Positions 9,273-17,857 are shown, counted from the first letter of the stretch. The stretch is 64,000 nucleotides of DNA from Clostridium_AQ sp900552125 (GCA_037892765.1 JBBKBW010000005.1); one strand, 5' to 3'. Notes: generated from the letters alone by a model not told the origin. Numbers and translations are program-made.

Positions 9273-9953
9273 TTATTCTTCCATCAGCCCCTGCTGTGCA
9301 AAACTAAAATAAGAATTTCTACTTACGATAATATGATCAATTAAAGGGATTGCGGTAACCTTGCCACATTCAATTATACTTTTAGTCAAAAGCATATCTG
9401 CTGAAGATGGACTTGGATCTCCACTTGGATGATTATGTACACATAATATTTTTGCACAGCCTACCTGCATCGCTTCTTTAAATATTTCACGCGGATGTAC
9501 ACTGGCATTCGTTAGTGTTCCTACAAACATTACACTGCTTTTTACCATCTGATTCTTCTGATTTAAGAATAATACTAAAAAATGCTCCTTATCTTCATAG
9601 CCTATAAATTGATTGATCCAATCCATGATATCATCAGGATGCGTTATACTACGACTATGCTTTACTTCATCATAGGCAATCCTTCGTCCTAATTCAAATG
9701 CAGCCTGTAATGTAATAGCCTTAGTTTCCTTGATTCCGGGAAATACCATCAATTCACTCAAACTTGCTTTTCCAAGATCTCCCATAGTTTCCCATCCATT
9801 TAGTAGCTGATCAGCTAAATCAAGTGCCGATAAAGAACGTGTACCACTACGCAAAATAATTGCTAATAGCTCTCTATTCGATAATGCTGAAATTCCATAT
9901 TGTAATACCTTTTCTCTAGGTCGCTCTCCTTCTTTTAACTCTTTAACTTTCAT
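9273..9953 (-). CDS. radC: RadC/YsxA-family JAMM-domain protein
   Basis: A 226-residue protein with the N-terminal helix-hairpin-helix region (RERLLQYG-like start, LSNRELLAIILRSG; about 5-90) and a C-terminal JAMM/MPN domain with HNHPSGDPSPSSAD, the His-x-His-x10-Asp zinc motif. RadC was once thought to be a DNA repair protein; its biochemical role is unresolved. Position upstream of mreC matches Bacillus and many Bacillota. The 105 bp gap to mreC contains the mreC promoter. Its start overlaps the previous small gene by 11 bp. Confidence 0.92.
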   Translation of the reverse strand: MKVKELKEGERPREKVLQYGISALSNRELLAIILRSGTRSLSALDLADQLLNGWETMGDLGKASLSELMVFPGIKETKAITLQAAFELGRRIAYDEVKHSRSITHPDDIMDWINQFIGYEDKEHFLVLFLNQKNQMVKSSVMFVGTLTNASVHPREIFKEAMQVGCAKILCVHNHPSGDPSPSSADMLLTKSIIECGKVTAIPLIDHIIVSRNSYFSFAQQGLMEE

Positions 9954-10353
9954 TTCCTATTCTTTCCAAAGCCTGTTCATAATCCTTTTCATCAATATAT
10001 GTGATGATTTCTGAATTTTCAACTGTTATCTTCTTAGTAATATAGCTATATTTCAGTTCTTTCAACTTCTCTTGTACCTCTGCATTTTCCTCCTCTTGTG
10101 TACTGACTCCGCAGATAACTGCTGTTACATCCTGCTGTTTCATCGTATAGCTTGCAATACCGTTTGCCTCTAACTTTTTCTGCATTGACTGAATACTTTT
10201 ATCCTGTTCATACAAACCAACCTGATTCACAAAAAGAACGCGTGTTTCCTGTTCTGTTTCTTGAAGCACAAAAGTAAATAATACATGATAAAAAAGTGCA
10301 AACACTAAAGAAAACAACATGCCTAATAAGATAATCGTTTTTCTCTGATTCAT
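9943..10353 (-). CDS. Single-pass membrane protein of unknown function
   Basis: A 136-residue protein: short basic N terminus, one hydrophobic helix (about 7-30), then an extracytoplasmic domain of about 105 residues. That domain has two alpha/beta repeats (TRVLFVNQVGLYEQDKSIQSMQKKL..., YSYITKKITVENSEIITYIDEKDYEQALERI) resembling the size and pattern of a SPOR-type fold, but the likeness is weak. It overlaps radC by 11 bp and is probably co-transcribed with it. I do not recognise the family; a division or envelope role is only suggested by neighbours. Confidence 0.55.
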   Translation of the reverse strand: MNQRKTIILLGMLFSLVFALFYHVLFTFVLQETEQETRVLFVNQVGLYEQDKSIQSMQKKLEANGIASYTMKQQDVTAVICGVSTQEEENAEVQEKLKELKYSYITKKITVENSEIITYIDEKDYEQALERIGNES

Positions 10354-10491
10354 AACCTCACCTCAGTTTAACGATATGCTGAAACGGATACAAATAACAC
10401 TAATTTCTCTAGAAAGAACACTACACCTCCTTACTATTATGTATACGAATCAAAACATTAAAACTCCTAAAGAAAATTTAAAATATATTTG

Positions 10492-10519
10492 TTGACTTTT
10501 CTTTGAAAATCAGTAAAAT
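10492..10519 (+). promoter_or_regulatory. Promoter of tRNA-Ser
   Basis: TTGACT at 10492-10497 and TAAAAT at 10514-10519 with a 16 bp spacer lie just upstream of the tRNA gene. Confidence 0.6.
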
Positions 10520-10534
10520 TATAAAGGTAACCTT

Positions 10535-10622
10535 GGAGAGTTGGCCGAGTGGTTTAAGGCACCATCTTGGAAAGGTGGCGTAGTGCAAGCTACCGTGAGT
10601 TCGAATCTCATGCTCTCCGCCA
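10535..10622 (+). tRNA. tRNA-Ser (anticodon GGA)
   Basis: A complete class II tRNA. The acceptor stem GGAGAGT pairs with GCTCTCC, discriminator base G and encoded CCA follow (10620-10622). The anticodon loop TTGGAAA gives anticodon GGA at 10569-10571. A long variable arm is present, and the T-loop reads TTCGAAT. It reads UCC/UCU serine codons. Confidence 0.96.
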
Positions 10623-10633
10623 GTTGATTATTC

Positions 10634-10656
10634 ACGTCCGACAGGACGTTTTTTTA
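10634..10656 (+). terminator. Intrinsic terminator of tRNA-Ser
   Basis: ACGTCC (10634-10639) and GGACGT (10644-10649) form a stem with a GACA loop, followed by a run of T. Confidence 0.85.
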
Positions 10657-10693
10657 TATGATTTTAGAATCAATATATGACATGCTCATCACA

Positions 10694-10722
10694 TAAAAAA
10701 ACACCTAATCAAATTAGGTGCA
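10694..10722 (-). terminator. Terminator of the cold-shock gene
   Basis: On the minus strand CACCTAAT / ATTAGGTG form a stem (10702-10720) followed by seven T, 12 bp after the stop codon. Confidence 0.85.
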
Positions 10723-10731
10723 AGCAGCGAA

Positions 10732-10938
10732 TTAAGCTACTGTAACATTTGCAGCCTGAGGGCCACGATCACTTTCAACTATTTCAAAAGTTACCTTTTG
10801 ACCTTCTTCCAAAGTTTTGAATCCTCCATTATTGATTGCAGAATAATGTGTAAACACATCACTTTTTGTTGCATCATCTGTAATAAATCCAAATCCTTTA
10901 TCTGCGTTAAACCATTTTACTTTACCTGTACTAATCAT
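10732..10938 (-). CDS. csp: Cold-shock protein (CspA family)
   Basis: A 68-residue single cold-shock domain. RNP1 (KGFGFIT) and RNP2 (VFTHYSAI) are intact, with the usual GKVKWFNADKG start. It is a cytoplasmic single-strand nucleic-acid chaperone. ATG at 10938 follows AAGGAGG. A promoter about 140 bp upstream implies a long 5' leader, as in other csp genes, where the leader controls translation at low temperature. It stands alone with its own terminator. Confidence 0.95.
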   Translation of the reverse strand: MISTGKVKWFNADKGFGFITDDATKSDVFTHYSAINNGGFKTLEEGQKVTFEIVESDRGPQAANVTVA

Positions 10939-11107
10939 TGTAGTACCTCCTTTTTCTTATACAAGGAAGCACAATTGAATAAAAAAACATTGATAATCAG
11001 CTTTTCTAAACAAGAGTGATAATTAGAATCGCTAATATCAATGATACCTTTGAGACTACTTACTTCTTTGTGTACACTAATAATAACACATATAAAAATT
11101 AATACAA
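10939..11107 (-). promoter_or_regulatory. csp promoter and long 5' leader
   Basis: On the minus strand TTGTAT (11102-11107) and TATTAT (11080-11085) are spaced by 16 bp. Transcription from there would give a leader of roughly 130 bases before the csp start. A long structured leader is typical of cold-shock genes; I did not fold it. Confidence 0.55.
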
Positions 11108-11265
11108 GTATAATTTCATTTGTTTATTAAGTTTAGATTTAGTTTATATTTTCCACTCTACCAATAATAACTTGATTTGTATTGAAATACTGACACGAGA
11201 TTCTAAACCTATAATTATATTTCTTTTTTAAACTTGCTTTTCTTTGTTTCGCAGAATCAATTATA

Positions 11266-11291
11266 GAAAAAAAGCAGTCATCTGACTGCTA
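11266..11291 (-). terminator. Terminator of the PHP-like gene
   Basis: On the minus strand AGCAGTC / GACTGCT form a stem with a four-base loop, followed by a run of T. It overlaps the stop codon. The stretch between here and the csp promoter (11108-11265) shows no gene. Confidence 0.8.
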
Positions 11292-12002
11292 AAGTGTTGT
11301 ATAACTACACGGCAGCATAGGAATATGTTTTGCATTGCACAATCCTTTAAATTCCTCGCTTAGCCCTTGATTTGCGACATCATTTTCTACATACATATGA
11401 TGCACCACTAGTAATGTTGCCAGTTTCTTATACGTATGAGCCAAAGAATAATTATGCGTCTTGTGTAAATGATATAAGCTATCAAATCCCTTGATACCAT
11501 CAAATAAATCTGATGTGATCATCGCATATAACATTTCATAATAACGACGATACAAAAAACCCGCATTATATTTATTCCATAACATCATATCTGATTCTTT
11601 CCAATCATATGCGATATTATCAAGAAAACGTATATACCCTACCCATCGATCAAATGTATAGGATGCTCGTATATTTCTTATTAAAGATTCATGCTGAGTA
11701 AAATAATCCACACAAATCCCAAAACGTACTGTAATAGGAAAATCTTTCTTACGCATCAGATTAACAAAATCCTGATACTCTTTTAAAGAATATTTCTTGC
11801 TATTTTCATACCACTGTTTCTGGCATGGATATGAAGAAATTGCTTCTCTATATAATGGCGCAAACTCAAAAAATAAATAGCTAGGCTCTAAAACAACAAT
11901 TTCCTCATGTCCTTTATCTTGTGCCTCAGTAATAAATGCATCTAATATATTTTCTGAGTACTTGCCGCATAATTGTATATGTGCATCCATATTTAATTCC
12001 AT
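11289..12002 (-). CDS. Degenerate PHP-domain protein (histidinol-phosphatase-like)
   Basis: A 237-residue protein with the order of a HisK/HisJ-type PHP hydrolase: MDAHIQLCGKY where active enzymes have DxHxHTxLCGHA, then FGICVDYFTQ (normally GxExDY), then WVGYIRFLDNIAYDW (normally GSVHFIDxWxxD). Several metal ligands are replaced: the second His of HxH is Gln, the Glu after FGI is Cys, and the His of SVHF is Arg. Histidinol-phosphate phosphatase activity is therefore unlikely. Two starts are possible, 12002 and ATG 11990; the second sits directly at the family start. It follows degV by 3 bp and is probably co-transcribed with it. No histidine biosynthesis gene is nearby. Confidence 0.6.
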   Translation of the reverse strand: MELNMDAHIQLCGKYSENILDAFITEAQDKGHEEIVVLEPSYLFFEFAPLYREAISSYPCQKQWYENSKKYSLKEYQDFVNLMRKKDFPITVRFGICVDYFTQHESLIRNIRASYTFDRWVGYIRFLDNIAYDWKESDMMLWNKYNAGFLYRRYYEMLYAMITSDLFDGIKGFDSLYHLHKTHNYSLAHTYKKLATLLVVHHMYVENDVANQGLSEEFKGLCNAKHIPMLPCSYTTL

Positions 12003-12005
12003 ATC

Positions 12006-12863
12006 CTATTTCTTATCTTCATAACGAATCTTACGAATTCGTCCAAATCCAATTGTACCAGGACCTGCATGCGACAAGATTACAGCTTTAAATATTTGCT
12101 GAGACACTGGCTGACCAGTTGCTTCTTCTAACATTACCTTTAATTCATCACTGACTTTTCGATTATCCGCATCAATAATCATCCACTCATAATCTTCAGG
12201 ATTAACATCTTTTAATACAACATCAATACCTTCTTTATATGCTTTTTTTAATGTACGAACTTTATCAACCAGATCAATTGAGCCATGATCTACCTTAAGT
12301 AAAGGGTGAATTTTCAATAAGCCTGCTAAAGCAGCAGCTGCTGGTGAAATACGTCCCCCATTTTTCAATGCAGTTAAAGATTCAGGAATTAGAATTGCGA
12401 ACAATTCCCCTTCCTTTTCAATCTTCTCTTTAACCTCACCACATGTATAACCTTTAGAAAACATATCCTTTGCTGTCTTTAACATTTCGACAACTGGATA
12501 ACAAACAAAATCGGAATCTAGCACAAATACTTTACCTTCATATTTATCATACTTAGATAAATTTATCGCAGTTGTACATGTACCAGAAAGTGCTTTTGCC
12601 AAAGGAATATAGAAAACCTGATCATAGCTTTCTAACAATTCGTCCCACATCCCTGTTAAGGAACCGATAATAGGCTGTGCTGTTTTTATTGATTTACCAT
12701 CTTTAATTGCTTGAATAATGTCAGCATCTTGAATGGTTTCCTCTTCAATATATTCTTGTCCTTCAATAATGACTGGCATTCGTAAAACATGAATACCTAG
12801 CGTTGTCGCTTCTTCTTTTGTAATATCTGCACTTGAATCACACATCAATGCTATTTTTTTCAT
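12006..12863 (-). CDS. DegV family fatty-acid-binding protein
   Basis: A 285-residue DegV protein. The N-terminal lobe starts with IALMCDSSADITKEEA and has the VLRMPVIIEGQEYIE strand. PLAKALSGTCTTAINL gives the SGT fatty-acid head-group site, and LKNGGRISPAAAALAGLLKIHPLL is the family's second signature. The C-terminal HAGPGTIG is also typical. Some DegV proteins (FakB) bind fatty acids for FakA kinase; no fakA is in this window. ATG 12863 is chosen over an upstream in-frame GTG because that GTG lies within the GAGGTGG ribosome site. Confidence 0.92.
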   Translation of the reverse strand: MKKIALMCDSSADITKEEATTLGIHVLRMPVIIEGQEYIEEETIQDADIIQAIKDGKSIKTAQPIIGSLTGMWDELLESYDQVFYIPLAKALSGTCTTAINLSKYDKYEGKVFVLDSDFVCYPVVEMLKTAKDMFSKGYTCGEVKEKIEKEGELFAILIPESLTALKNGGRISPAAAALAGLLKIHPLLKVDHGSIDLVDKVRTLKKAYKEGIDVVLKDVNPEDYEWMIIDADNRKVSDELKVMLEEATGQPVSQQIFKAVILSHAGPGTIGFGRIRKIRYEDKK

Positions 12864-12987
12864 GTAAATTACCACCTCTGAATGAAATTATTATAACATT
12901 TCTTATAAAAAATTCAATCATTCCCTAAAAACACCTTTATTTTCTTGTTTATATCAAAAATTAACTATAAATAATTAAAATTAGGTA

Positions 12988-13016
12988 TTTACAAACCATC
13001 TCGAATAAGCTATAAT
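12988..13016 (+). promoter_or_regulatory. Promoter of tRNA-His
   Basis: TTTACA (12988-12993) and TATAAT (13011-13016) have a 17 bp spacer, about 30 bp before the tRNA. Confidence 0.8.
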
Positions 13017-13046
13017 ATAACTCGCCTGATGAAAGCAGGAATACAT

Positions 13047-13123
13047 GGCGATTGTGGTGAAGTGGTTAACACAGCGGATTGTGGCTCCGTCACTCGTGGG
13101 TTCGAATCCCATCAGTCGCCCCA
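13047..13123 (+). tRNA. tRNA-His (anticodon GTG)
   Basis: A complete tRNA with the extra 5' G(-1) opposite discriminator C73, which is specific to tRNA-His. The anticodon loop TTGTGGC gives GTG at 13081-13083. T-loop TTCGAAT and encoded CCA (13121-13123) are present. Confidence 0.96.
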
Positions 13124-13134
13124 TATAAATAGTT

Positions 13135-13158
13135 AAGCCTTGTTTCAAGGCTTTTTTT
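13135..13158 (+). terminator. Intrinsic terminator of tRNA-His
   Basis: AAGCCTTG (13135-13142) pairs with CAAGGCTT (13146-13153) and is followed by a T run. From here to 13415 I see only AT-rich DNA that must hold the promoter of the next pair. Confidence 0.85.
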
Positions 13159-13415
13159 GTTATGTGAGAAAACTTTGAGAAGACTTATTCACTCAAATAC
13201 TTTTTTATATTTTAGCTTAATAAAGTCTTTATCTATATTAATATGTAAAACCTATAAGAGAAAGTTATCCATACTTTCTTTTTTTATTAAGCTTTTATCA
13301 ACACAATAAAAAAACTATAAACTTTTACTTCAATCATCTAATTTTCAACATTATAATGTCAATATTTTTTTAAAACATGTTACAATAATTATATAACAAA
13401 AGGAGGATTAAAACC

Positions 13416-13718
13416 ATGAATAACATTAGTGATGATTTAAAGAAAATTATGCTGGCAGGTATTGGCGCTGTTGCCACAACTGCTGAGAAATCAAAAGAAG
13501 TAGTAGATGCATTGGTTAAAAAAGGAGAATTAACAGTAGAACAAGGAAAAATACTAAACGAAGAATTGAAACATAACATTAAAGAAAAACTGAGAACTCC
13601 TGCAGATGTAGAGACAATTAGTAAAGATTTAGAAAAAGTGAATAAAGAAGATCTATCTAAATTAAAAGCTAAAATCGAAGAATTAGAAAAAGGCATGGAG
13701 AATGAGCAATCAGAATAA
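13416..13718 (+). CDS. Phasin-like small helical protein
   Basis: A 100-residue, highly charged helical protein. Residues 1-30 (LKKIMLAGIGAVATTAEKSKEVVDALVKKGELT) match the start of phasin/PhaF-like proteins; the rest is predicted coiled coil (KDLEKVNKEDLSKLKAKIEELEKGM). The start follows AAGGAGG. It overlaps the AarF-like gene by 17 bp, so both are translated together. Phasins coat polyester granules, but small proteins of this type are often found beside ABC1/UbiB kinases in organisms without such granules. Function is unknown; a role in tuning the partner kinase is an inference from the overlap. Confidence 0.7.
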   Translation: MNNISDDLKKIMLAGIGAVATTAEKSKEVVDALVKKGELTVEQGKILNEELKHNIKEKLRTPADVETISKDLEKVNKEDLSKLKAKIEELEKGMENEQSE

Positions 13719-15288
13719 TTCAAGTACCAGAATTCGTCTAGCACAAATCTTAGGAATATTAAAAAAACATCATGTTACTAAGGGCATGGATCCAGTCAAG
13801 TTTCGAGAAATACTAGAAGACTTGGGCCCAACATTTGTAAAAATCGGACAAATCATGGCTAGTCGACAGGATATGTTTTCTGAACGTTACTGTAAAGAGC
13901 TAGTAAAATTAAGAGATAATGTTGCACCTATGCCATTTGATGAAGTTAAACGTGTCATTGAAGAAGAATATGGCTGTCGTATAGATGAAGTATTTTCTTC
14001 TTTTGATCCAATACCACTGGGTTCTGCATCCATTGCCCAAGTGCATAAAGCAACTTTAATGAATGGCAAGGAAATCGTTGTGAAAGTACAGCGCCCTCAT
14101 ATCTATGAATTAATGGAAAGAGATATTTCCCTTCTAAGAAGAGCTGGAAAATTACTACGAATCAGCGAAGCATTAAATAGTGTCGTTGATATCAATATCG
14201 TGATTGATGAATTCTGGTTTACCGCAAAACAAGAAATGGATTTTCTTAATGAGGCACAATTCGCCATGGAATTTGCTAATAATAATCAGGACATTGTTTA
14301 TATAGGTGCTCCAAAAATAGAACAGGATTATACTACCAGTAAGGTTTTAGTAATGGAATATATCGATGGATTCGTCATTGATGATTTTACAAGCCTTAAA
14401 CAGGAAGGCTATGATTTAAAAGAAATTTCCAGTAAACTTGCGGAAAATTATATCAAACAGATTGTTGATGATGGCTTTTTCCATGCAGACCCTCACCCTG
14501 GCAATCTAAGAGTTCTTGATGGAAAAATAGTCTGGATTGATTTTGGTATGATGGGAAGTCTCTCCAAAAGTGATAAAGATTTAATGAAGAAAGCAGTACA
14601 GGCCATTGGCACAAATAATACACAATTGATGGTGGATGTTGTTCTTACTTTAGGTGTGCATGATAATCATATTGATTACACTTCTTTCTATAATGACATG
14701 GATAGTTTTATGAAGAAATATATTCAATTGGATTTAAGTGAAATCAAACTAGGAGAAGCTATTCAGGAAGTATTTACCTTAGCACACAAATATCATATTG
14801 CGATGCCAAAAGGTATCAGTATGCTGGCAAGAGGTCTTGTTACCATGGAAAGTACAATGACCATACTAGATCCTTCTACCAATATTATTCAAATAGCTGC
14901 TGCCCATGTGAGCGATCATGTCTTTAAAAAAATAGATCCGCAAAAAGAAATCCTGCATACTGCTGGAAAACTTTATGAAGCTGGCAAAATCACTCTGGAT
15001 TTACCAATTCAGCTTAGTGAACTTCTCCATATGATTGCGAAAGGAAGAGTAAAAGTCAATTTAGAAATAATGGATTCTAGTATTCCTTTTAAGAAAATCG
15101 ATCATATGGTTAATAAGCTAGTCGTCGGTATTGTATCCTGTGGGTTATTAATGGCTAGTTCCTTAATATGTACAACAGATATGGAACCAAAAATCCTAGG
15201 CATACCTGCGATTGGTTTCATTGGATATATGACTGCTGTTTGTCTAGGTTTATGGCTTTTATATACGGTACTAAGAAGAAAACGATAA
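13702..15288 (+). CDS. AarF/UbiB (ABC1) family atypical kinase
   Basis: A 528-residue member of the ABC1/ADCK/UbiB family. The KxGQ motif appears as FVKIGQIMASRQD near residue 46. The ATP-binding region has PLGSASIAQVHKA (the Ala-rich loop that replaces the glycine loop) and VVKVQRP with the catalytic-pocket Lys. The catalytic loop is FFHADPHPGNLRV and the metal site WIDFGMMG. Two C-terminal membrane helices (about 468-490 and 497-525) anchor it. UbiB supports ubiquinone synthesis in Proteobacteria; Bacillota lack ubiquinone, so a role in other membrane lipids or quinones is open. It is translationally coupled to the phasin-like gene. Confidence 0.9.
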   Translation: MSNQNNSSTRIRLAQILGILKKHHVTKGMDPVKFREILEDLGPTFVKIGQIMASRQDMFSERYCKELVKLRDNVAPMPFDEVKRVIEEEYGCRIDEVFSSFDPIPLGSASIAQVHKATLMNGKEIVVKVQRPHIYELMERDISLLRRAGKLLRISEALNSVVDINIVIDEFWFTAKQEMDFLNEAQFAMEFANNNQDIVYIGAPKIEQDYTTSKVLVMEYIDGFVIDDFTSLKQEGYDLKEISSKLAENYIKQIVDDGFFHADPHPGNLRVLDGKIVWIDFGMMGSLSKSDKDLMKKAVQAIGTNNTQLMVDVVLTLGVHDNHIDYTSFYNDMDSFMKKYIQLDLSEIKLGEAIQEVFTLAHKYHIAMPKGISMLARGLVTMESTMTILDPSTNIIQIAAAHVSDHVFKKIDPQKEILHTAGKLYEAGKITLDLPIQLSELLHMIAKGRVKVNLEIMDSSIPFKKIDHMVNKLVVGIVSCGLLMASSLICTTDMEPKILGIPAIGFIGYMTAVCLGLWLLYTVLRRKR

Positions 15289-15315
15289 GTTTTTTGAAAC
15301 AAAAGAATTTAATGA

Positions 15316-15376
15316 ATAAAAGAATCAATATATAGATACAAGTAAAATCGTAAAATCTAAATATTGATTCTTTATT
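15316..15376. terminator. Bidirectional terminator between aarF-like and XRE genes
   Basis: AAAGAATCAATAT (15318-15330) pairs with ATATTGATTCTTT (15361-15373), flanked by A- and T-rich tracts. It can serve both convergent genes. Confidence 0.65.
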
Positions 15377-16135
15377 TTATTCATATTTCTTCCCAATGAT
15401 ATAAATGATGACAAATAAACCTGCAACTAAAACAACTCCAGATACATATTTTACAGTATCCCATAAAGCAACACCACCAATAAAAACACTAATATAGCAC
15501 ATAAAAGGAAATAAAATAGAACAGCTTAATGTAAACACCCTAAACACCGATAATACATATGTCCAATTCCCATTATTAAAAGATAATCCAATCATGTGTA
15601 TTCTAAAAATGCCTTGTGAAACTAAATCAATTTTGTTTTCATCGTAATATGAAGGTAATGCATCTTTAGCAAAAACACAAAACCAGCTAGCACATAAAAG
15701 CATTATCCCAGTAATACATAAACTGTCCTTCATTAGTTCTATAGAAATACCAGAAACTATAAGAATCATTGTTTCTACAATTACAATACCGATAGTAATA
15801 AGAAAAGCAATTATCCAAATTTTCTTACGCTGACGAATTGAATCACGTACAGATAAATCTAGAGAGTTTACAACAAGGCTTTCTACTTCAACAGTATTCA
15901 ATGGTTTTTCATCACACAATTTTTCACCTTTCAAGAGTTCAGTTACTGTTATTCCTAGTACATCAGCTATAGGGATAAGTAAGCTGACATTAGGCATACT
16001 GTTGCCTCTCTCCCATTTACTAACCGTTTTATCAGAAACAAACAGCTTATCGGCTAATTCTTTTTGTGTCATTGATTTTTCTTTTCGTACTTCACTTAAA
16101 AATTGCCCAAATTTTTCATTATTAACCTGATACAT
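15377..16135 (-). CDS. XRE-family regulator with C-terminal membrane domain
   Basis: A 252-residue protein. Residues 8-63 are a helix-turn-helix (FLSEVRKEKSMTQKELADKL, VSDKTVSKWERGNSMPNVSLL, IADVLGITVTELLKGE). About four hydrophobic helices fill residues 105-250. This layout is common in Bacillota as a membrane-linked regulator. The target is unknown and no obvious partner gene adjoins it. The start at 16135 has AGGAGG nine bases upstream. Confidence 0.8.
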   Translation of the reverse strand: MYQVNNEKFGQFLSEVRKEKSMTQKELADKLFVSDKTVSKWERGNSMPNVSLLIPIADVLGITVTELLKGEKLCDEKPLNTVEVESLVVNSLDLSVRDSIRQRKKIWIIAFLITIGIVIVETMILIVSGISIELMKDSLCITGIMLLCASWFCVFAKDALPSYYDENKIDLVSQGIFRIHMIGLSFNNGNWTYVLSVFRVFTLSCSILFPFMCYISVFIGGVALWDTVKYVSGVVLVAGLFVIIYIIGKKYE

Positions 16136-16239
16136 CCATTTGCACCTCCTATGGTCATTTTAACTAATTGTTATACATTAGGCAATCTACTAATAGGAGA
16201 GTTATCTTTTTTTACTATTTTTAAATGATTTTTTCATAT

Positions 16240-16307
16240 AAAAAAGGCAGATTAGAGTGAAACACAATTAATCATACCTTTCATTACACTTAAAGAAAAT
16301 ATCTGCA
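16240..16307 (-). terminator. Possible terminator of the glycyl radical operon
   Basis: On the minus strand GCAGAT and ATCTGCC (with inner pairing AGTG/CACT) close a long hairpin that ends in six T, shortly after the nanE stop codon. The long loop makes the call moderate. Confidence 0.4.
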
Positions 16308-16312
16308 TCGTT

Positions 16313-17080
16313 TTATTTTAGCTCATTTGCATGTTTCGCACGTTCTACTTTACGCCAATCATCCTGATATCCGCTTAAACAATCTACAAAGCGTTTTGCA
16401 ACATAATGAGGACGTGTAATTGCAGAACCGACAACAACTGCATGACAACCAACAAATATACACTTCATTGCATCTTCTGGGGTATATAAATGCCCTTCCA
16501 TAATAACGTATGCTTCATCTTTTAATTCCTGGCACATTCTCGCAACCATACGATAATCAGCACCTTCCGCATGTGCTGTTTCTTTAGTGTATCCATATAG
16601 AGTTGGTGCTACAATTTCGGCTCCATTTTTAGATGCACGTTTTGCTTCCTCAATATTTGATACATCCGCAAAAATGACATGATCAGGATATTTTTTACGC
16701 ACTTCTTTAATTAAATCCCAAGCCTGTGTTTTCTCATGAGTAATCTGTGCTGTACAATCTAACGCAATAATATCTGCACCAGCCTCTACGATCGCATCAA
16801 CTTCTTTCATCGTTGGAGTAATAAATACATCTGTATCATCATGCCAAACCTTATATAGTCCAATAATTGGTAAACCAAAACCAGCTTCTTTTACCTGACG
16901 AATCTGTTCCGGTGAATTAATACGTAAACCTACTGCTCCTGCCCATTTTGCACACTCTGCCATCTTCACTACCATATCCGGAGTATAAATTGGTTCATCT
17001 TTTTGAGTCTGACAGGATACGATCAGACCTCCCTTTAAACTGTTTAATAATGCTAATTTCTTCTCATCTGTTGTTCTCAT
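16313..17080 (-). CDS. nanE: N-acetylmannosamine-6-phosphate 2-epimerase (NanE)-like
   Basis: A 255-residue TIM-barrel protein of the NanE family. Members convert N-acetylmannosamine-6-phosphate to N-acetylglucosamine-6-phosphate in sialic acid catabolism. Seen motifs are GGLIVSCQ, VGLRINSPEQI, PIIGLYK, ADIIALDCT (with the catalytic-region Asp), IFADVSNIEEA, PTLYGYT and VVVGSAITRP near the phosphate site. Length is slightly above the usual 225-230. No nanA lyase, nanK kinase or sialic acid transporter is here. It ends an operon with a glycyl radical enzyme, its activase and a DeoR regulator, so it may act on another N-acyl amino sugar or related phosphate. Confidence 0.82.
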   Translation of the reverse strand: MRTTDEKKLALLNSLKGGLIVSCQTQKDEPIYTPDMVVKMAECAKWAGAVGLRINSPEQIRQVKEAGFGLPIIGLYKVWHDDTDVFITPTMKEVDAIVEAGADIIALDCTAQITHEKTQAWDLIKEVRKKYPDHVIFADVSNIEEAKRASKNGAEIVAPTLYGYTKETAHAEGADYRMVARMCQELKDEAYVIMEGHLYTPEDAMKCIFVGCHAVVVGSAITRPHYVAKRFVDCLSGYQDDWRKVERAKHANELK

Positions 17081-17091
17081 GTTAATTCCTC

Positions 17092-17856
17092 CTAATCACA
17101 AATTACAAAATTTTCCGGAACTTCTTTATCTTCCACAAAAGCATCTACATAAATACTATGAAAATCATCTAGTTTTGCCCAGCTGCACATTGCTTTCGTT
17201 TCAAATTTTGAAGCATCAATCAATAGATCATTCTTATAACATCTATCCATTATTTCTTTCTTCACTGAACCGATTGAAAAATCAAACACTAACGTCTCTC
17301 CACGATCCAGATCAACTCCATTCGTGCTAAAGAAAGCGTGATCAAAATGAAATTGTCGAATCATTTCAATCGTCAAAGGGCCATAACTCATATCATATGA
17401 TGGTTTAAATTCTCCTCCCAGTAAATAAATATCTCCTTGAAAATCACTAGGAAGATGATGCATCAGTAAATACGTGCTTGGTGTAACAAGCTTAATTTTC
17501 TTCTGATCCAGATAATCTAAAAGATATACTGGTGTTGTGCCTGAATCTACATATACGCAATCACCATCACGTATTGATTTGGCAACTTCTTTACATATTC
17601 TTTTTTTCTGTTTAATATATAAGTTTTCTTTTAAACGTACGGAAGGTTCATTAAAACTTGTAAGTGTCATTCTTGCTTTATGCAAAGATGCTCCTCCACG
17701 TTCTCTTTGAATCAATCCCTGGTTTTCCAGTTCAATTAAATCACGCATCACACTGGAACGAGATATCCCAAATTCATCAGTTAATTCTTTGATCGTCACA
17801 AAAGAATTCTTTTCCAGTCGCTCCATGATACGATACATTCTTTCTTTTGTAAGCAT
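17092..17856 (-). CDS. DeoR-family transcriptional regulator
   Basis: A 254-residue DeoR regulator: N-terminal winged helix (MERLEKNSFVTIKELTDEFGISRSSVMRDLIELENQGLIQRERGGA; about 8-60) and a C-terminal sugar-phosphate sensor domain with VYVDSGTTPVYLLDYL, LLGGEFKP and the DHAFFSTNGVD block. ATG 17856 is chosen: a TTG four codons upstream lies in the GGAGG site. That site is inside the activase 3' end. It probably senses a sugar phosphate made by the operon and represses it; its own operator is not identified. Confidence 0.87.
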   Translation of the reverse strand: MLTKERMYRIMERLEKNSFVTIKELTDEFGISRSSVMRDLIELENQGLIQRERGGASLHKARMTLTSFNEPSVRLKENLYIKQKKRICKEVAKSIRDGDCVYVDSGTTPVYLLDYLDQKKIKLVTPSTYLLMHHLPSDFQGDIYLLGGEFKPSYDMSYGPLTIEMIRQFHFDHAFFSTNGVDLDRGETLVFDFSIGSVKKEIMDRCYKNDLLIDASKFETKAMCSWAKLDDFHSIYVDAFVEDKEVPENFVICD

Positions 17857-17857
17857 G

